Positions 51,045 through 60,483 of a stretch of DNA of 64,000 nt are shown here, one piece after another; position 1 is the stretch's first letter, and every line of letters starts with the position of its first letter. The stretch lies in NCBI RefSeq assembly GCF_000421225.1, contig NZ_ATWL01000002.1:1-64000 (forward strand), written 5' to 3'. The notes under the pieces were generated by a model, which saw nothing but the letters and a program-made list of their open reading frames with translations, was not told the origin of the DNA and did no database searches. Source of the DNA: Ruania albidiflava DSM 18029. Lineage in GTDB: Bacteria > Actinomycetota > Actinomycetes > Actinomycetales > Beutenbergiaceae. The position numbers and the translations under genes are program-made.

Positions 51045-51959
51045 ATGCGCGTACGGTTCGTTCTTTCCCAGATCGGCAACGGTCTGCGCCGCAACCTGGC
51101 GATGGCCGTGTCGGTGGTGCTGGTCACCTTCATCTCGCTGGCCTTCGTCGGTGCCGCGATCCTGCTGCAGACGCAGATCTCGAACATGAAGGACGACTGG
51201 TACGACAAGGTCGAGGTGTCCATCTTCCTCTGCCCGGCCAGCTCCAGCGTGCCCAACTGTGCCGGCGGTGAGGCTACCGAGGAGCAGGTGGAGGACCTGC
51301 AGGCGGTGCTCACCTCCGACGCCCTCAGCGACTACGTGGACGAGGTCTACGTAGAGAGCAAGGAACAGGCCTACGAGGCCTACCTGGAGCAGTTTGGCGA
51401 CCAGGACTGGGCGCAGTCGATCACCGCCGAGCAGATGCAGATGTCCTTGCGCGTCTCCCTGGTAGACCCCGAGATGTACCAGGTGGTCGCGGACGAGGTC
51501 ACCGGCCGCCCCGGTGTGGAGTACGTGGTGGACCAGCGCTCCATCCTCGAGCCGCTCTTCCTCATCCTGAACCGAGCCACCCTGTTGGCCGCCGGGCTGG
51601 CCGCGCTGATGACGGTCACCGCGATCATGCTGATCACCACCACGATCCGCCTGTCCGCGATGAGCCGCCGCCGGGAGACCTCGATCATGCGTCTGGTCGG
51701 TGCCTCGAACCTGTTCATCCAGCTGCCGTTCATGCTGGAAGGAGCCCTGGCCGCGCTTCTCGGTGCGTTGTTGGCCGCCGGCGGGCTGTGGCTCGGGGTG
51801 CGATATATCATCGAGGACTGGCTCGCCTCCTCGGTGCGCTGGGTGAACTTCGTGAGCACCTCCGACGTGCTGCTCATCGCGCCGATCCTCATCGGTATCG
51901 GGATCGTGCTCGCCGCGATCAGCTCTCTGGTCAGCCTGAGTCGATATACGAAGGTGTGA
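51045..51959 (+). CDS. ftsX: Cell division protein FtsX
   Basis: 304 residues. Four membrane helices: one at residues 20-45, then a large extracellular domain of about 120 residues with two Cys (FLCPAS, VPNCAGG), and three C-terminal helices, including an MSRRRETSIMRLVGASNLFI loop typical of FtsX/MacB permeases. Works with FtsE and an outer partner, here almost certainly the M23 protein encoded next, whose start is 5 bp after the ftsX stop. Confidence 0.95.
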   Translation: MRVRFVLSQIGNGLRRNLAMAVSVVLVTFISLAFVGAAILLQTQISNMKDDWYDKVEVSIFLCPASSSVPNCAGGEATEEQVEDLQAVLTSDALSDYVDEVYVESKEQAYEAYLEQFGDQDWAQSITAEQMQMSLRVSLVDPEMYQVVADEVTGRPGVEYVVDQRSILEPLFLILNRATLLAAGLAALMTVTAIMLITTTIRLSAMSRRRETSIMRLVGASNLFIQLPFMLEGALAALLGALLAAGGLWLGVRYIIEDWLASSVRWVNFVSTSDVLLIAPILIGIGIVLAAISSLVSLSRYTKV

Positions 51960-51964
51960 GGACG

Positions 51965-53395
51965 ATGCGACTGCACCCACCCTCGACCGTTGCTGCGGCT
52001 GCTGCTGGCACAGGCCCCAGTACGGCGTCGGCCCGCGCTGCGACGGTCCGGGCCCTCGCAGCCGCGTTCCTGGCTGTGGCTGTGCTGCTCGTCGGTCTGC
52101 CCAGCGCCCAGGCCGACGACCGGGACGAGCTGGAGCAGCAGCGTGCGGAGAACGAAGCGGAGCGGGAGGAGCTCGCCGCGCAGCTCGAGGGCGTCGACTC
52201 CGAGCTGGCGGACGTCTACCTGGAGCTCGACGACATCGAACGCCGCCTGCCGATCGCCCAGACCGAGCTGGACGATGCGAACGCGGAGCTCGCTGCTGCA
52301 GAGCGCGAGGCTGAAGCGGTGCAGAACCGGCTGGACGTGGCTCGCGCGCAGCGGGCAGACCTCGAGGGCGACATCGACGCGGCCGAGGACGAGATCGACG
52401 ACACCGAGACAGCCATGGGTGAGGTCGCCCGGTCCGCTTACCGCGGTGGGCAGCAGGCCTCCACGCTGGCCGTGGTGCTGCAGGCCAGCTCGGCCGAGGA
52501 CTTCGTGGACCAGTACTCGGTGATGAACTCCGCCCTGCGCACCCAGAACCAGGCCCTGACGGAGATGGAGTCCCTGCAGGCGGTCAACCGCAACCGTCAG
52601 GCACGGCTGGACGCCGTGGAGGAGCGCATCGGCGAGCTCAAGGTAGAAGCCGACGCCGCGGTAGCCGCTGCTGAGGATGCGCGCCAACGCGCCGCCGACC
52701 TGCTCGCCGAGATCCAGCAGCTGCAGGACGAGAAGGAGCAGCGCGCTGACGAGCTCAAGGACCTGCAGGAGGAGTACGAGGGCCAGATCCAGGAGATCCA
52801 GGAGGACAACGAGCAGATCGCCGACGAGATCGCCGAGATCGACCGTCGGGAGCGGGAACGCGAACGGCGACGCCAGGAGGAGGCTCGCCGGCAGGCGCAG
52901 CAGCAGGCACAGAGCTCGCGCAGCAACGACCGTGACTCCTCCGGCAGCAGCGGCGGGTCCTCGGGTTCGTCGTCGGGGTCGAGCGCGGCGCTGATCCCGC
53001 CGGTGCCCGGGCCGCTGCATGTGACGTCCCCGTATGGGGTGCGCTGGTACCCGATCACCGGCGGCTACTACATGCACTCCGGTGTGGACCTGCGTTCCGC
53101 CTGCGGACAGGCGCAGCGTGCAGCAGCCTCCGGGACCGTTGCCGCGGTGCGACCGGCGCCGAACGGTACGCACGGCAACCAGGTGATGATCAACCACGGG
53201 TCCATCGGGGGCAACACCTACGTGACCGTCTACAACCACCTCTCCCGGTTCGCGGTGTCCTCCGGTCAGCGGGTCTCCCAGGGACAGACCATCGGTTACA
53301 CCGGCGCTACCGGGATGGTCACCGGCTGCCACGTGCACTTCGAGGTGTGGCGCAACGGTTCCTCGATCGACCCGATGGGACTGTCCGGGTTCTGA
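51965..53395 (+). CDS. EnvC-like secreted M23 peptidase with coiled coil (FtsX partner)
   Basis: 476 residues. A signal peptide ends near residue 50 (LLVGLPSAQADD). Residues 50-330 are a long coiled coil of Glu/Arg/Ala heptads with a break at GGQQASTLAVVLQASSAEDF, followed by a Ser/Gly-rich linker. The C-terminal LytM/M23 domain has the zinc motif YMHSGVDLRSACG (H...D) and HVHFEVW, so the site appears complete, unlike E. coli EnvC, which is inactive. The layout matches proteins activated by FtsEX to split peptidoglycan at division. Cotranscribed with ftsEX. Confidence 0.9.
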   Translation: MRLHPPSTVAAAAAGTGPSTASARAATVRALAAAFLAVAVLLVGLPSAQADDRDELEQQRAENEAEREELAAQLEGVDSELADVYLELDDIERRLPIAQTELDDANAELAAAEREAEAVQNRLDVARAQRADLEGDIDAAEDEIDDTETAMGEVARSAYRGGQQASTLAVVLQASSAEDFVDQYSVMNSALRTQNQALTEMESLQAVNRNRQARLDAVEERIGELKVEADAAVAAAEDARQRAADLLAEIQQLQDEKEQRADELKDLQEEYEGQIQEIQEDNEQIADEIAEIDRRERERERRRQEEARRQAQQQAQSSRSNDRDSSGSSGGSSGSSSGSSAALIPPVPGPLHVTSPYGVRWYPITGGYYMHSGVDLRSACGQAQRAAASGTVAAVRPAPNGTHGNQVMINHGSIGGNTYVTVYNHLSRFAVSSGQRVSQGQTIGYTGATGMVTGCHVHFEVWRNGSSIDPMGLSGF

Positions 53396-53595
53396 CCGCC
53401 CGGCACCGCCCCACCTCCGCCCACCCCTGCCACGCTGAACCGAATCGCCGCCGCTGTGCTGAGTCCTGGCGGTCCACCCGACCGCGGTCGCCGGCCGCTG
53501 CGCGGGCCGAGAAATCCGCTGGGTCAGCAGGCACAGTGCCCGTATCCTGGGAGCCGCCGCCGACCTGGCGGTGAGCACGAGGAGAAGACACAGCA

Positions 53596-54117
53596 ATGAG
53601 CAAGACGGCCAAGGGCGCAAAGAAGAAGAAGCAGCAGCGCGGCGCCGTCGACCGGCGCGAGGTGAAGACGGTGGTGGCGCGCAACAAGCGGGCCCGCCAC
53701 GACTACCACCTGGACACCACCTACGAGGCCGGCATCGCCCTGACCGGCACCGAGGTGAAGTCCCTGCGCGCTGGCCGTGCCTCGCTCGTGGACGGCTGGG
53801 TGAACATCGACCGCGGTGAGGCCTGGCTGGAGAACGTGCACATCCCGGAGTACACCGAAGGCACCTGGACCAACCATGCGCCGCGGCGCAAGCGCAAGCT
53901 GCTGCTGCACCGGGACCAGATCCTCAAGCTCGCCTCGCGCAGCAACGACAAGGGGTACACGGTGGTGCCGCTGGAGCTGTACTTCCGCGATGGCCGCGCC
54001 AAGGTGGAGATCGCCCTGGCCCGCGGTAAGCAGGAGTGGGACAAGCGCCAGGCGCTGCGGGAGAAGCAGGACCTGCGGGAGGCACAACGAGCGATGAGCC
54101 TGCGCCGCCACCGCTGA
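53596..54117 (+). CDS. smpB: SsrA-binding protein SmpB
   Basis: 173 residues. Delivers tmRNA to stalled ribosomes. The core is [65 protein letters not shown] and [20 protein letters not shown], all classical SmpB. The basic ends ([17 protein letters not shown]) bind RNA. GAGGAGAAG precedes the ATG, and TATCCT (53543-53548) is a possible -10. Its RNA partner gene ssrA lies 2.5 kb downstream. Confidence 0.97.
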   Translation: MSKTAKGAKKKKQQRGAVDRREVKTVVARNKRARHDYHLDTTYEAGIALTGTEVKSLRAGRASLVDGWVNIDRGEAWLENVHIPEYTEGTWTNHAPRRKRKLLLHRDQILKLASRSNDKGYTVVPLELYFRDGRAKVEIALARGKQEWDKRQALREKQDLREAQRAMSLRRHR

Positions 54118-54212
54118 CTCGGTCGTCGCGCGATCGGGTCGGTCGGTGACGGTCGTCAGGTTCCGCCGCACGGGGGAGGTGGCCTGCACCAGTGCTTCCC
54201 TAGCATGAGGGC

Positions 54213-56057
54213 ATGCACCGGCTGAGGTTCCTGTCCAGAACGCTGCTCGCACTTGCTCTGCTCACTGTCGTGGCCCTGGGTGTGCAGATCGCCGCCGCCC
54301 CGTCCGCGCACGCCGACTCCGAGGACTGGGCGATCACCCGCTACGACGTGCAGGCCCAGGCGCAGCCGGACGGCACCTTGGACGTCCAGCTGGACTTCGA
54401 CTTCGACTTCGGGGACGACGAGGGGCATGGTCCCTACCTGACCTTCATCACCCGGCAGGAGATCGAGGGTGACCCGGACCACTACCGGCTGCTGGAGTAC
54501 TCCGACATCACCGCGACCTCACCCAGCGGGGCTCCCGCCGAGGTTCGCCAGGAGGACGAGGGCACCGCGCTGGCGATCTACATCGGCGACGAGGACGTCG
54601 AGGTCGACGGGGTGCAGCAGTACCAGGTCAGCTATACCGTGACCGGCATCCCCACCCCCGGTGCCGGGGCAGACGGCAGCGACGAGATCTACTGGAACGT
54701 GATCGGCTCCGGCTGGGAGGTACCGCTGCAGGAGGTGACCGTCTCGCTGGCCGGTCCCGCCGACGTGCTCGAGGTCGCCTGCTACACCGGCCGGGTGGGC
54801 TCGGACCGCAGCTGCGAGCAGCACGCTGCCACCGACGCGGTCGCCACCTTCGGTCAGCAGCGGCTGGACGAAGGGCAGGGGATGAGCATCGTGGTGGCCT
54901 ACCCGCCGGGCACGTTCGACGGCGCAGCACCGATCCTCGTGGACCGGGTCACCTGGGGCTCCTTCATGGGCTGGACTGGACCGGCGGGTATCGTGGCCGC
55001 CCTGGTCGCACTGCTTGGCGGGGCCGGAGTGGTCTGGCGCGCCCGCACCCGCGGCCGGGACCGCGCCTACCTCGGTCTCACCCCAGGGTTGTTCCCCACC
55101 GCTGCGGGTGCAAGGCGGGTCGGTCCGGCCCGACGGCGTCCCGTGGCCGTCCAGTTCACCCCACCTGACGGGGTCCGCCCCGGGGCGGCGGGGACCCTGC
55201 TCGACGAGGTCGCCAACATCCACGACGTGCACGCCACCATCATCGACCTGGCCGTGCGTGGCTACCTGACCATCGTGGAGAAGGATGGGGCGGACAAGGA
55301 CACCAAGGCGTGGGACCTGCACCGGGCCACCGATGCCGACCACGCCGACTGGACGGGCCTGGCACCGTTCGAGGAGACCGTGCTCCGCGCCCTGTTCCCC
55401 GGCAGCGCCACCGTCGTGGACATGAAGGCGGCCGGCCCGGAGCTGGCGGCCTCCATGTCGCAGGCGCAGGCCGAGCTCTATGACCGGGTGGTGGAACGGA
55501 AGTGGTTCGCCGCCTCCCCGCAGCTGGTGCGCCGTCGGTGGGCAGGCTGGGGCGCCCTCGTGCTTGTCGCAGGTGTAGCCCTGACGGTCGCGCTCGGGCT
55601 GACGATCGGCGCCGGAGCGGTGGGTCTGGGGGTGGTGCTGCTGGGCATCGTGGTGCTCTGCTCGGCGGTGGCCGCACCAGCGCGTACGGCGGCCGGGACC
55701 GCGGTGCTCGCCCAGACCCTCGGCTTCAAGAAGTACCTGGAGACTGCGGAGGCGGAGCAGCTGAGGTTCGAGGAGACCGAAGACATCTTCTCCCGCTACC
55801 TGCCGTACGCGATCGCCTTCGGGGTGGCTGAGCACTGGACGAACGTGTTCGCCGAGGCAGCCGCCGCCGGTCATCCGGTGGCGACGCCCACGTGGTACGT
55901 AGGAGCGTCGTCCTTCTGGACCGCCGGCGCGATGGAGAGCTTCACCCAGTTCACCTCCACCGGCGGGATGGCGGCGGCGCCGACCTCGTCCGGATCCGGC
56001 TTCTCCGGTGGCTCGGTGGGTGCCGGGGTCGGCGGAGGCGGCGGTGGTGGCTGGTGA
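54213..56057 (+). CDS. DUF2207-family membrane protein
   Basis: 614 residues. A signal peptide (basic start, hydrophobic helix, cleavage near SAHADSED) precedes an extracellular beta-rich domain of about 200 residues with ITRYDVQAQAQPDGTLDVQL, the start of DUF2207. Helices occur near residues 255-275 and, as a pair, near 440-485. A cytoplasmic domain sits between them and another after. The C-terminus ends in a Gly-rich run (GVGGGGGGGW), frequent in this family. Function is unknown; an envelope role is likely from topology. It begins 95 bp after smpB. Confidence 0.85.
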   Translation: MHRLRFLSRTLLALALLTVVALGVQIAAAPSAHADSEDWAITRYDVQAQAQPDGTLDVQLDFDFDFGDDEGHGPYLTFITRQEIEGDPDHYRLLEYSDITATSPSGAPAEVRQEDEGTALAIYIGDEDVEVDGVQQYQVSYTVTGIPTPGAGADGSDEIYWNVIGSGWEVPLQEVTVSLAGPADVLEVACYTGRVGSDRSCEQHAATDAVATFGQQRLDEGQGMSIVVAYPPGTFDGAAPILVDRVTWGSFMGWTGPAGIVAALVALLGGAGVVWRARTRGRDRAYLGLTPGLFPTAAGARRVGPARRRPVAVQFTPPDGVRPGAAGTLLDEVANIHDVHATIIDLAVRGYLTIVEKDGADKDTKAWDLHRATDADHADWTGLAPFEETVLRALFPGSATVVDMKAAGPELAASMSQAQAELYDRVVERKWFAASPQLVRRRWAGWGALVLVAGVALTVALGLTIGAGAVGLGVVLLGIVVLCSAVAAPARTAAGTAVLAQTLGFKKYLETAEAEQLRFEETEDIFSRYLPYAIAFGVAEHWTNVFAEAAAAGHPVATPTWYVGASSFWTAGAMESFTQFTSTGGMAAAPTSSGSGFSGGSVGAGVGGGGGGGW

Positions 56058-56142
56058 CCTGTGCGGCCCAGGGGGCGCGTGCGGCCGCGATTTAGGTACA
56101 TTGGCACACGGACCACCGGTACCCGACCACGAGGAGAATGCG

Positions 56143-56553
56143 ATGGCTCTCGCCCTGCACCGACTTCCGCTCCGGCTCGCTTCGGGAGCCTTCATCCTGA
56201 ACTCCGGCTACAACAAGCTCAGCCTGGACGCCGACGGCGCCAAGGGGCTGCAAGAGATGGCCGTGAACGCGTTCCCGCAGCTGGGCAGCCTCGAGCCGGA
56301 GGAGTTCGGCAAGTACCTGGCGGCCGGCGAGCTCACCCTGGGCGCCGCCCTGCTCACGCCGTTCCTGCCCAGCCGACTGGTCGGACTGGCGCTGACCGTC
56401 TTCTCCGGCTCTCTGGTGTGGATGTACCTGCGCACCCCGGGGATGACCGAGTCCGACGGCATCCGCCCCAGCCAGCAGGGCACCGTGCTGGCCAAGGACA
56501 TCTGGCTCGCCGCCATCGGCCTGGCTCTCCTGCTGGACCGGAAGAAGCGGTGA
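56143..56553 (+). CDS. Small membrane protein, DoxX-like
   Basis: 136 residues, with hydrophobic segments at about residues 5-25, 65-90 and 110-130. The first segment RLASGAFILNSGYNKLSLDA and the later GKYLAAGELTLGAALLTPFL resemble DoxX-type small membrane proteins. GAGGAGA lies in good position before the ATG. Exact function unknown; the relationship to DoxX is by pattern only. Confidence 0.65.
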   Translation: MALALHRLPLRLASGAFILNSGYNKLSLDADGAKGLQEMAVNAFPQLGSLEPEEFGKYLAAGELTLGAALLTPFLPSRLVGLALTVFSGSLVWMYLRTPGMTESDGIRPSQQGTVLAKDIWLAAIGLALLLDRKKR

Positions 56554-56667
56554 GCCGAGCCATTCCGGCGGGCTGCGCCGTCGCACCGGAATAATGAGGC
56601 GACCGCCGGGGTTGGACCCACTAGAATGACAAGTGCCGGGTCCGCCCGGTGGTTGACAACTCAACAG

Positions 56668-57034
56668 GGGGGTGATCGGTTTCGACGACGATCGTCGTTC
56701 CAGGAGAAGCGGGTCGAGGATGCAAGGTCATCTCGTCAACGCTCCTTGCACACCAATAGGTGCCGATTCCAAGCGCACCGACTTCGCCCTCGCCGCCTGA
56801 GCGAGCGCAGAAGTCCGTCAGCCCGGGACTGCTCTCGACCCGGTCACTGGCGTCATCCAGAGAGCCACTGCACGTAGCCCGGGTCACTTGGGCCGCGTGA
56901 ACACCTAAGGTGACTGAGCCCGTCAGCGACTTGTCCGCGTGATCGCTGGGGCCGAGAAAATCTGCAAGCGGACTGCACCCGGAGAAGCCCTGGTTCTTCA
57001 TCGTCGGACGCGGGTTCGATTCCCGCCACCTCCA
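56668..57034 (+). ncRNA. ssrA: Transfer-messenger RNA
   Basis: Ends pair as a tRNA-like acceptor: GGGGGTG at the 5' end with CACCTCC before the discriminator A at 57034. The T arm is GCGGG-TTCGATT-CCCGC. The internal tag frame (56762-56800) reads ADSKRTDFALAA then TGA, ending in the ALAA degron. It rescues stalled ribosomes with SmpB and marks the nascent chain for proteolysis. CCA is not encoded. A TAGAAT -10-like hexamer at 56622-56627 suggests a short 5' precursor that is processed. Confidence 0.95.
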
Positions 57035-57063
57035 CTCGTGTGATGTCTGCGGACATCATGGCT

Positions 57064-57099
57064 GGCTGAACCCTCACCTGGTGGGGGTTCAGCCGTTTT
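57064..57099 (+). terminator. Terminator of ssrA
   Basis: Stem GGCTGAACCC (57064-57073) / GGGTTCAGCC (57085-57094) followed by GTTTT: a classical intrinsic terminator 29 bp after tmRNA. Confidence 0.85.
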
Positions 57100-57122
57100 C
57101 ATCGACTGCGTAGCATGAGCAG

Positions 57123-57500
57123 ATGAAGCCGTTATCCGAGGAGCAGACAGCCAAGATCGTGGCGATGACGATGGACCTCGCGCGGGAGGGGCGAACTGCT
57201 GAGCTGCTGGAGTTCATCGACCATGGGCTGCCGGTCGACTCCCAGGACGAGGCGGGCAACACCGCACTGATGCTGGCTGCTTATCGCGGCCATCCGCAGA
57301 CGGTGCGTGCTCTCGTCGACCGGGGAGCCGACGTCGATCTGCGGAACGACCGCGGCCAGGCACCGATCGCCGGTGCACTGTTCAAGGGCGAGGACGAGGT
57401 GGTGACGGTGCTGCGGGCTGCCGGTGCGGACCTCGATGCCGGCACCCCGAGCGCCCGGGAGGTCGCGCAGATGTTCGGGCGCGCACACCTGCTGGAGTAG
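57123..57500 (+). CDS. Ankyrin-repeat protein
   Basis: 125 residues made of about three ankyrin repeats: GRTAELLEFIDHGLPVDSQDE, then AGNTALMLAAYRGHPQTVRA with LVDRGADVDLRNDRGQAP, then IAGALFKGEDEVVTVLRAAG. No signal peptide, so cytoplasmic. It is convergent with the catalase gene. Ankyrin proteins beside catalase genes are known, for example AnkB with KatB in Pseudomonas, where it supports catalase activity; a similar role here is inference. Confidence 0.88.
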   Translation: MKPLSEEQTAKIVAMTMDLAREGRTAELLEFIDHGLPVDSQDEAGNTALMLAAYRGHPQTVRALVDRGADVDLRNDRGQAPIAGALFKGEDEVVTVLRAAGADLDAGTPSAREVAQMFGRAHLLE

Positions 57501-57541
57501 TTCGTGCCTCGGCGAAGACCGAGCAGCCGGTGCACAGACGA

Positions 57542-57575
57542 CGGAGCCCGGACGACTACAGTCGTCCGGGCTCCG
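57542..57575. terminator. Bidirectional hairpin between ankyrin gene and katA
   Basis: A 15-bp perfect inverted repeat, CGGAGCCCGGACGAC (57542-57556) with loop TACA and its complement at 57561-57575, in the gap between convergent genes. Confidence 0.8.
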
Positions 57576-57618
57576 CTGCTGCTCGGTGCTCACGCCTCGT
57601 GGCTAGCGCTTCATGGCC

Positions 57619-59130
57619 TCAGGCGTGGACGGGTTCGTTGTCCGGGTTGGGCTCGGTCTCGTCGAGCGTCCCGGCCGCGAGAGCCTCGATCGCGCGACGC
57701 ACCCCCGCACCGTAGGCCGGGTCGGCCTGCGTGGCATTGTGGATGTGCCGCTCGACCGTCGCCTCGGAAGCCCCTTGGATCGCGCGAGCAGTGTTGGCGA
57801 ACAGACGGCGCTGCTCCTCCGGGCTCATCAGCCGGAAGAGGTCCCCGGGCTGTTCGAAGTAGTTGTCGTCGTCCTCACGGAAGTTGAACCGGTCCGCGTG
57901 GTCGCCGACCGCAATCCCCGGCTCCCGGTAGGAGGGGTCAGCCTCGAAGCGACCGTAGGAGTTGGGCGTGTAGCCGGGCGTGGAGCCCTGGTTGCCGTCC
58001 ACCCGACCCTGACCATCGCGGTGGTAGGTGTTGACCACCTTGGCGCCGCGCGGGTAGTTCACCGGGATCTGGTGATGGTTGACGCCCAGGCGGTAGCGCG
58101 CGGCATCACCGTAGGAGAACAGGCGTCCCTGCAGCATCTTGTCGGGAGAGAAGCCGATACCGGGCACGACGTTCGCCGGGGTGAAGGCCACCTGCTCGAC
58201 GTCCTGGAAGTAGTTCTCCGGGTTGCGGTTGAGCTCGAACTCGCCGACCTCGATGAGCGGGAACTCCTGCTGCGACCAGACCTTGGTGAGGTCGAACGGG
58301 TTGAACCGGTGGTTGTCGGCCTGTTCCTGAGTCATCACCTGGATGTACATCGTCCACTTGGGGAAGTCGCCACGCTCGATGGACTCGTACAGGTCGCGCT
58401 GGGCGGACTCACGGTCTTCCGCGACAACGGCTGCGGCCTCGGCGTCGGTGAGGTTCTTGATGCCCTGCTGCGTCTTGAAGTGCATCATGACGTAGACGCG
58501 CTCACCCTCGGCGTTGATCATCGAGTACGCGTGGGAGCTGAAACCGTGCATGTGCCGGTAGCTGGCCGGGATGCCCCGGTCACCCATGACATAGGTGACC
58601 TGGTGCAAGGCCTCGGGCAGCCTGGTCCAGAAGTCCCAGTTGTTCTCCGCAGAGCGCAGGTTGGTGCGCGGGTCGCGCTTGACGGCGCGGTTGAGGTCCG
58701 GGAAGTGGTGGGCGTCGCGAAGGAAGAAGACGGGAGTGTTGTTCCCGACCATGTCCCAGTTGCCCTCTTCGGTGAAGAACCGAAGGGCGAAGCCACGGAT
58801 GTCGCGTTCGGCATCGGCCGCGCCGCGTTCACCGGCAACGGTGGAGAAGCGAGCGAACATCTCGGTCTGCTTGCCCACCTCGGAGAAGACCGCTGCGCGG
58901 GAGTACTTGGTGATGTCCTGAGTGACGGTGAAGGTGCCCCAGGCGCCCGACCCCTTGGCGTGCATGCGGCGCTCGGGGATGACCTCGCGGTCGAAGTGCG
59001 CCAGCTTCTCCAGGAACCAAACGTCCTGCAGCAGCATCGGCCCACGAGGCCCGGCCGTCACGGCGTTGTCGTTGTCCCAGACCGGTGCGCCGGCGGCGGT
59101 GGTCAGGGGCTTGGTGTTGTCGGTTGTCAT
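57619..59130 (-). CDS. katA: Catalase (small-subunit, clade 3 type)
   Basis: 503 residues. Haem catalase that splits hydrogen peroxide. The distal His is in [15 protein letters not shown], the distal Asn in [14 protein letters not shown], and the proximal Tyr haem ligand in [32 protein letters not shown] is a further family signature. A GGAGGAG site precedes the ATG at 59130, 17 bp after the furA stop, so it is expressed with that regulator. Confidence 0.96.
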   Translation of the reverse strand: MTTDNTKPLTTAAGAPVWDNDNAVTAGPRGPMLLQDVWFLEKLAHFDREVIPERRMHAKGSGAWGTFTVTQDITKYSRAAVFSEVGKQTEMFARFSTVAGERGAADAERDIRGFALRFFTEEGNWDMVGNNTPVFFLRDAHHFPDLNRAVKRDPRTNLRSAENNWDFWTRLPEALHQVTYVMGDRGIPASYRHMHGFSSHAYSMINAEGERVYVMMHFKTQQGIKNLTDAEAAAVVAEDRESAQRDLYESIERGDFPKWTMYIQVMTQEQADNHRFNPFDLTKVWSQQEFPLIEVGEFELNRNPENYFQDVEQVAFTPANVVPGIGFSPDKMLQGRLFSYGDAARYRLGVNHHQIPVNYPRGAKVVNTYHRDGQGRVDGNQGSTPGYTPNSYGRFEADPSYREPGIAVGDHADRFNFREDDDNYFEQPGDLFRLMSPEEQRRLFANTARAIQGASEATVERHIHNATQADPAYGAGVRRAIEALAAGTLDETEPNPDNEPVHA

Positions 59131-59147
59131 ATGGGCTCCTCCGTGTG

Positions 59148-59588
59148 TCAGGAAGTGGGTGGTGTCTGAGTGGCTTGTGTGGCGCACGACGGGCACGTAC
59201 CCCAGAAGATGACCTCAGCCGCGTCGATGACGTACCCGTGGTCGTCGCTGGCGGTCAGGCACGGGGCATGGCCCACAGTGCAGGCGACGTCGCTGACCTC
59301 GCCGCAGGATCGGCACACCAGGTGGTGGTGGTTGTCGTCACGGAACAGCTCGAAGCGACCGGGTGAGCCTTCTGGCTCGATCCGCCGAAGGATGTGCGCA
59401 TCGGTGAGCGCGTTCAGGATGTGGTAGACGGACTGGATCGTCGCGGTGCCCAACCGGTCGCGCACCGCCTCGACGATCGCCTCGGCCGTGGAGTGGGGGT
59501 GCGCCTCCACCTCGGCGAGAACTGCCAGGCGTGGCCCCGTGACCCGAAGGTTGGCCTCGCGCAACAGCTCGGTGGGTGCGAAGGTCAT
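59148..59588 (-). CDS. furA: Fur-family regulator, catalase-linked (FurA/PerR-like)
   Basis: 146 residues. The winged helix is [20 protein letters not shown] with the recognition helix [20 protein letters not shown]. The metal-sensing part has [20 protein letters not shown] and a second Cys pair in [10 protein letters not shown], giving a structural zinc site and the His/Asp sensory site. Position directly before katA indicates peroxide or iron-dependent control of catalase, as for FurA in mycobacteria and streptomycetes. No ribosome binding site is visible; the promoter lies so close that the leader is very short or absent. Confidence 0.92.
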   Translation of the reverse strand: MTFAPTELLREANLRVTGPRLAVLAEVEAHPHSTAEAIVEAVRDRLGTATIQSVYHILNALTDAHILRRIEPEGSPGRFELFRDDNHHHLVCRSCGEVSDVACTVGHAPCLTASDDHGYVIDAAEVIFWGTCPSCATQATQTPPTS

Positions 59589-59603
59589 GAGGACACCGTA
59601 GCG

Positions 59604-59635
59604 TATCTATGAGTAATTCAAAAATGCGAATATCT
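59604..59635 (-). promoter_or_regulatory. furA promoter region
   Basis: An AT-rich island unusual for this window. Minus strand -10 TAGATA (59604-59609) lies about 16 bp before the furA start codon. An ATTC...GAAT inverted element in the island may be the FurA operator. The -35 is not clear. Confidence 0.5.
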
Positions 59636-59671
59636 CCGGGTCCTGGTCGATAGCTGTCGATGGCAGCCCGG

Positions 59672-60481
59672 TCAGATCCGGATCGGTTCCGGGACACGGC
59701 AGCGTCGCGCCGGGGGCCATCGGCGCAGGGTCAACCGTTCCGCACGCAGCTCCAGGCTCGGGTCGCCGGTGAGCTGCGCCATCTGTGCGAGCGCGTTGGC
59801 CAGGTGCGCTGCGCCCGCCTGACGGGCGGCGGCGTCGTCGGCAACCAGCTCCACCAGCCGCAACGTCGCCTGCCGCAGCTTCGGGCCTGCGGCCAGGTGC
59901 CGCGGCAGGCAGCGGGCATTGATCTCCGCGATGCGCACCGCCCAGCTGTGGCGGTACCGCAGGTGGGCGTACTCGTGGGCGAGCACCGCCTGCAGCTGAG
60001 CGGGGGAGAGCACGATCTCCAGCGCGGTGGACACCAAGATCTCTGCGGAGCGACCAGGGGTGGCGCACGCGCACGGGGTGCTCGAGCGCAGCCGTACCAG
60101 GGTGAACCCGCGCCGCGGCTCGCGAGAGATGGCCGCTGGGCCGAGGGAACGCACGGCACGCCGGTGGGACTCCGCCAGCGGCGGTGCCGTGACGAGGAGC
60201 AGCCCGAGCAGCACGCCAAGCAACCCCAGGCTCAGCCACGCGACCAGGGTCAGGGCGATGCCACCGGCCGCCGTGCTGACTCCGGAGGCCGAGACCGCTG
60301 CGGCAAGGAGCAGCACCACCGCGCTGAGCGCCAGCGCACAACCGCCGAAGAAGGCGCTGAACCAGAGCGTCAGCGCTGTGCGTGGATGGTGCACGTGCCA
60401 CGTCCCGATGGTCAGCACGTGTGGAGCTGTCAGCACGAGCAGAGCGGCGGCAGCAGCCAGGACACCGACAGCAGGAAGCAC
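59672..60481 (-). CDS. M56-family membrane metallopeptidase (BlaR1-like, short form)
   Basis: 269 residues. Two to four membrane helices at about residues 5-25, 35-70 and 75-100, then a cytoplasmic/peptidase region with HEYAH in VLAHEYAHLRYRHSWAVRIAE, the zinc-binding HExxH, and a downstream LVELVADDAAARQAG carrying the third ligand (E-x-x-A-D). It lacks the penicillin-binding sensor of BlaR1. Starts with GTG 2 bp after the BlaI-type repressor gene, so it probably cleaves or inactivates that repressor in response to an unknown signal. Confidence 0.88.
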   Translation of the reverse strand: MLPAVGVLAAAAALLVLTAPHVLTIGTWHVHHPRTALTLWFSAFFGGCALALSAVVLLLAAAVSASGVSTAAGGIALTLVAWLSLGLLGVLLGLLLVTAPPLAESHRRAVRSLGPAAISREPRRGFTLVRLRSSTPCACATPGRSAEILVSTALEIVLSPAQLQAVLAHEYAHLRYRHSWAVRIAEINARCLPRHLAAGPKLRQATLRLVELVADDAAARQAGAAHLANALAQMAQLTGDPSLELRAERLTLRRWPPARRCRVPEPIRI

Positions 60482-60483
60482 CG

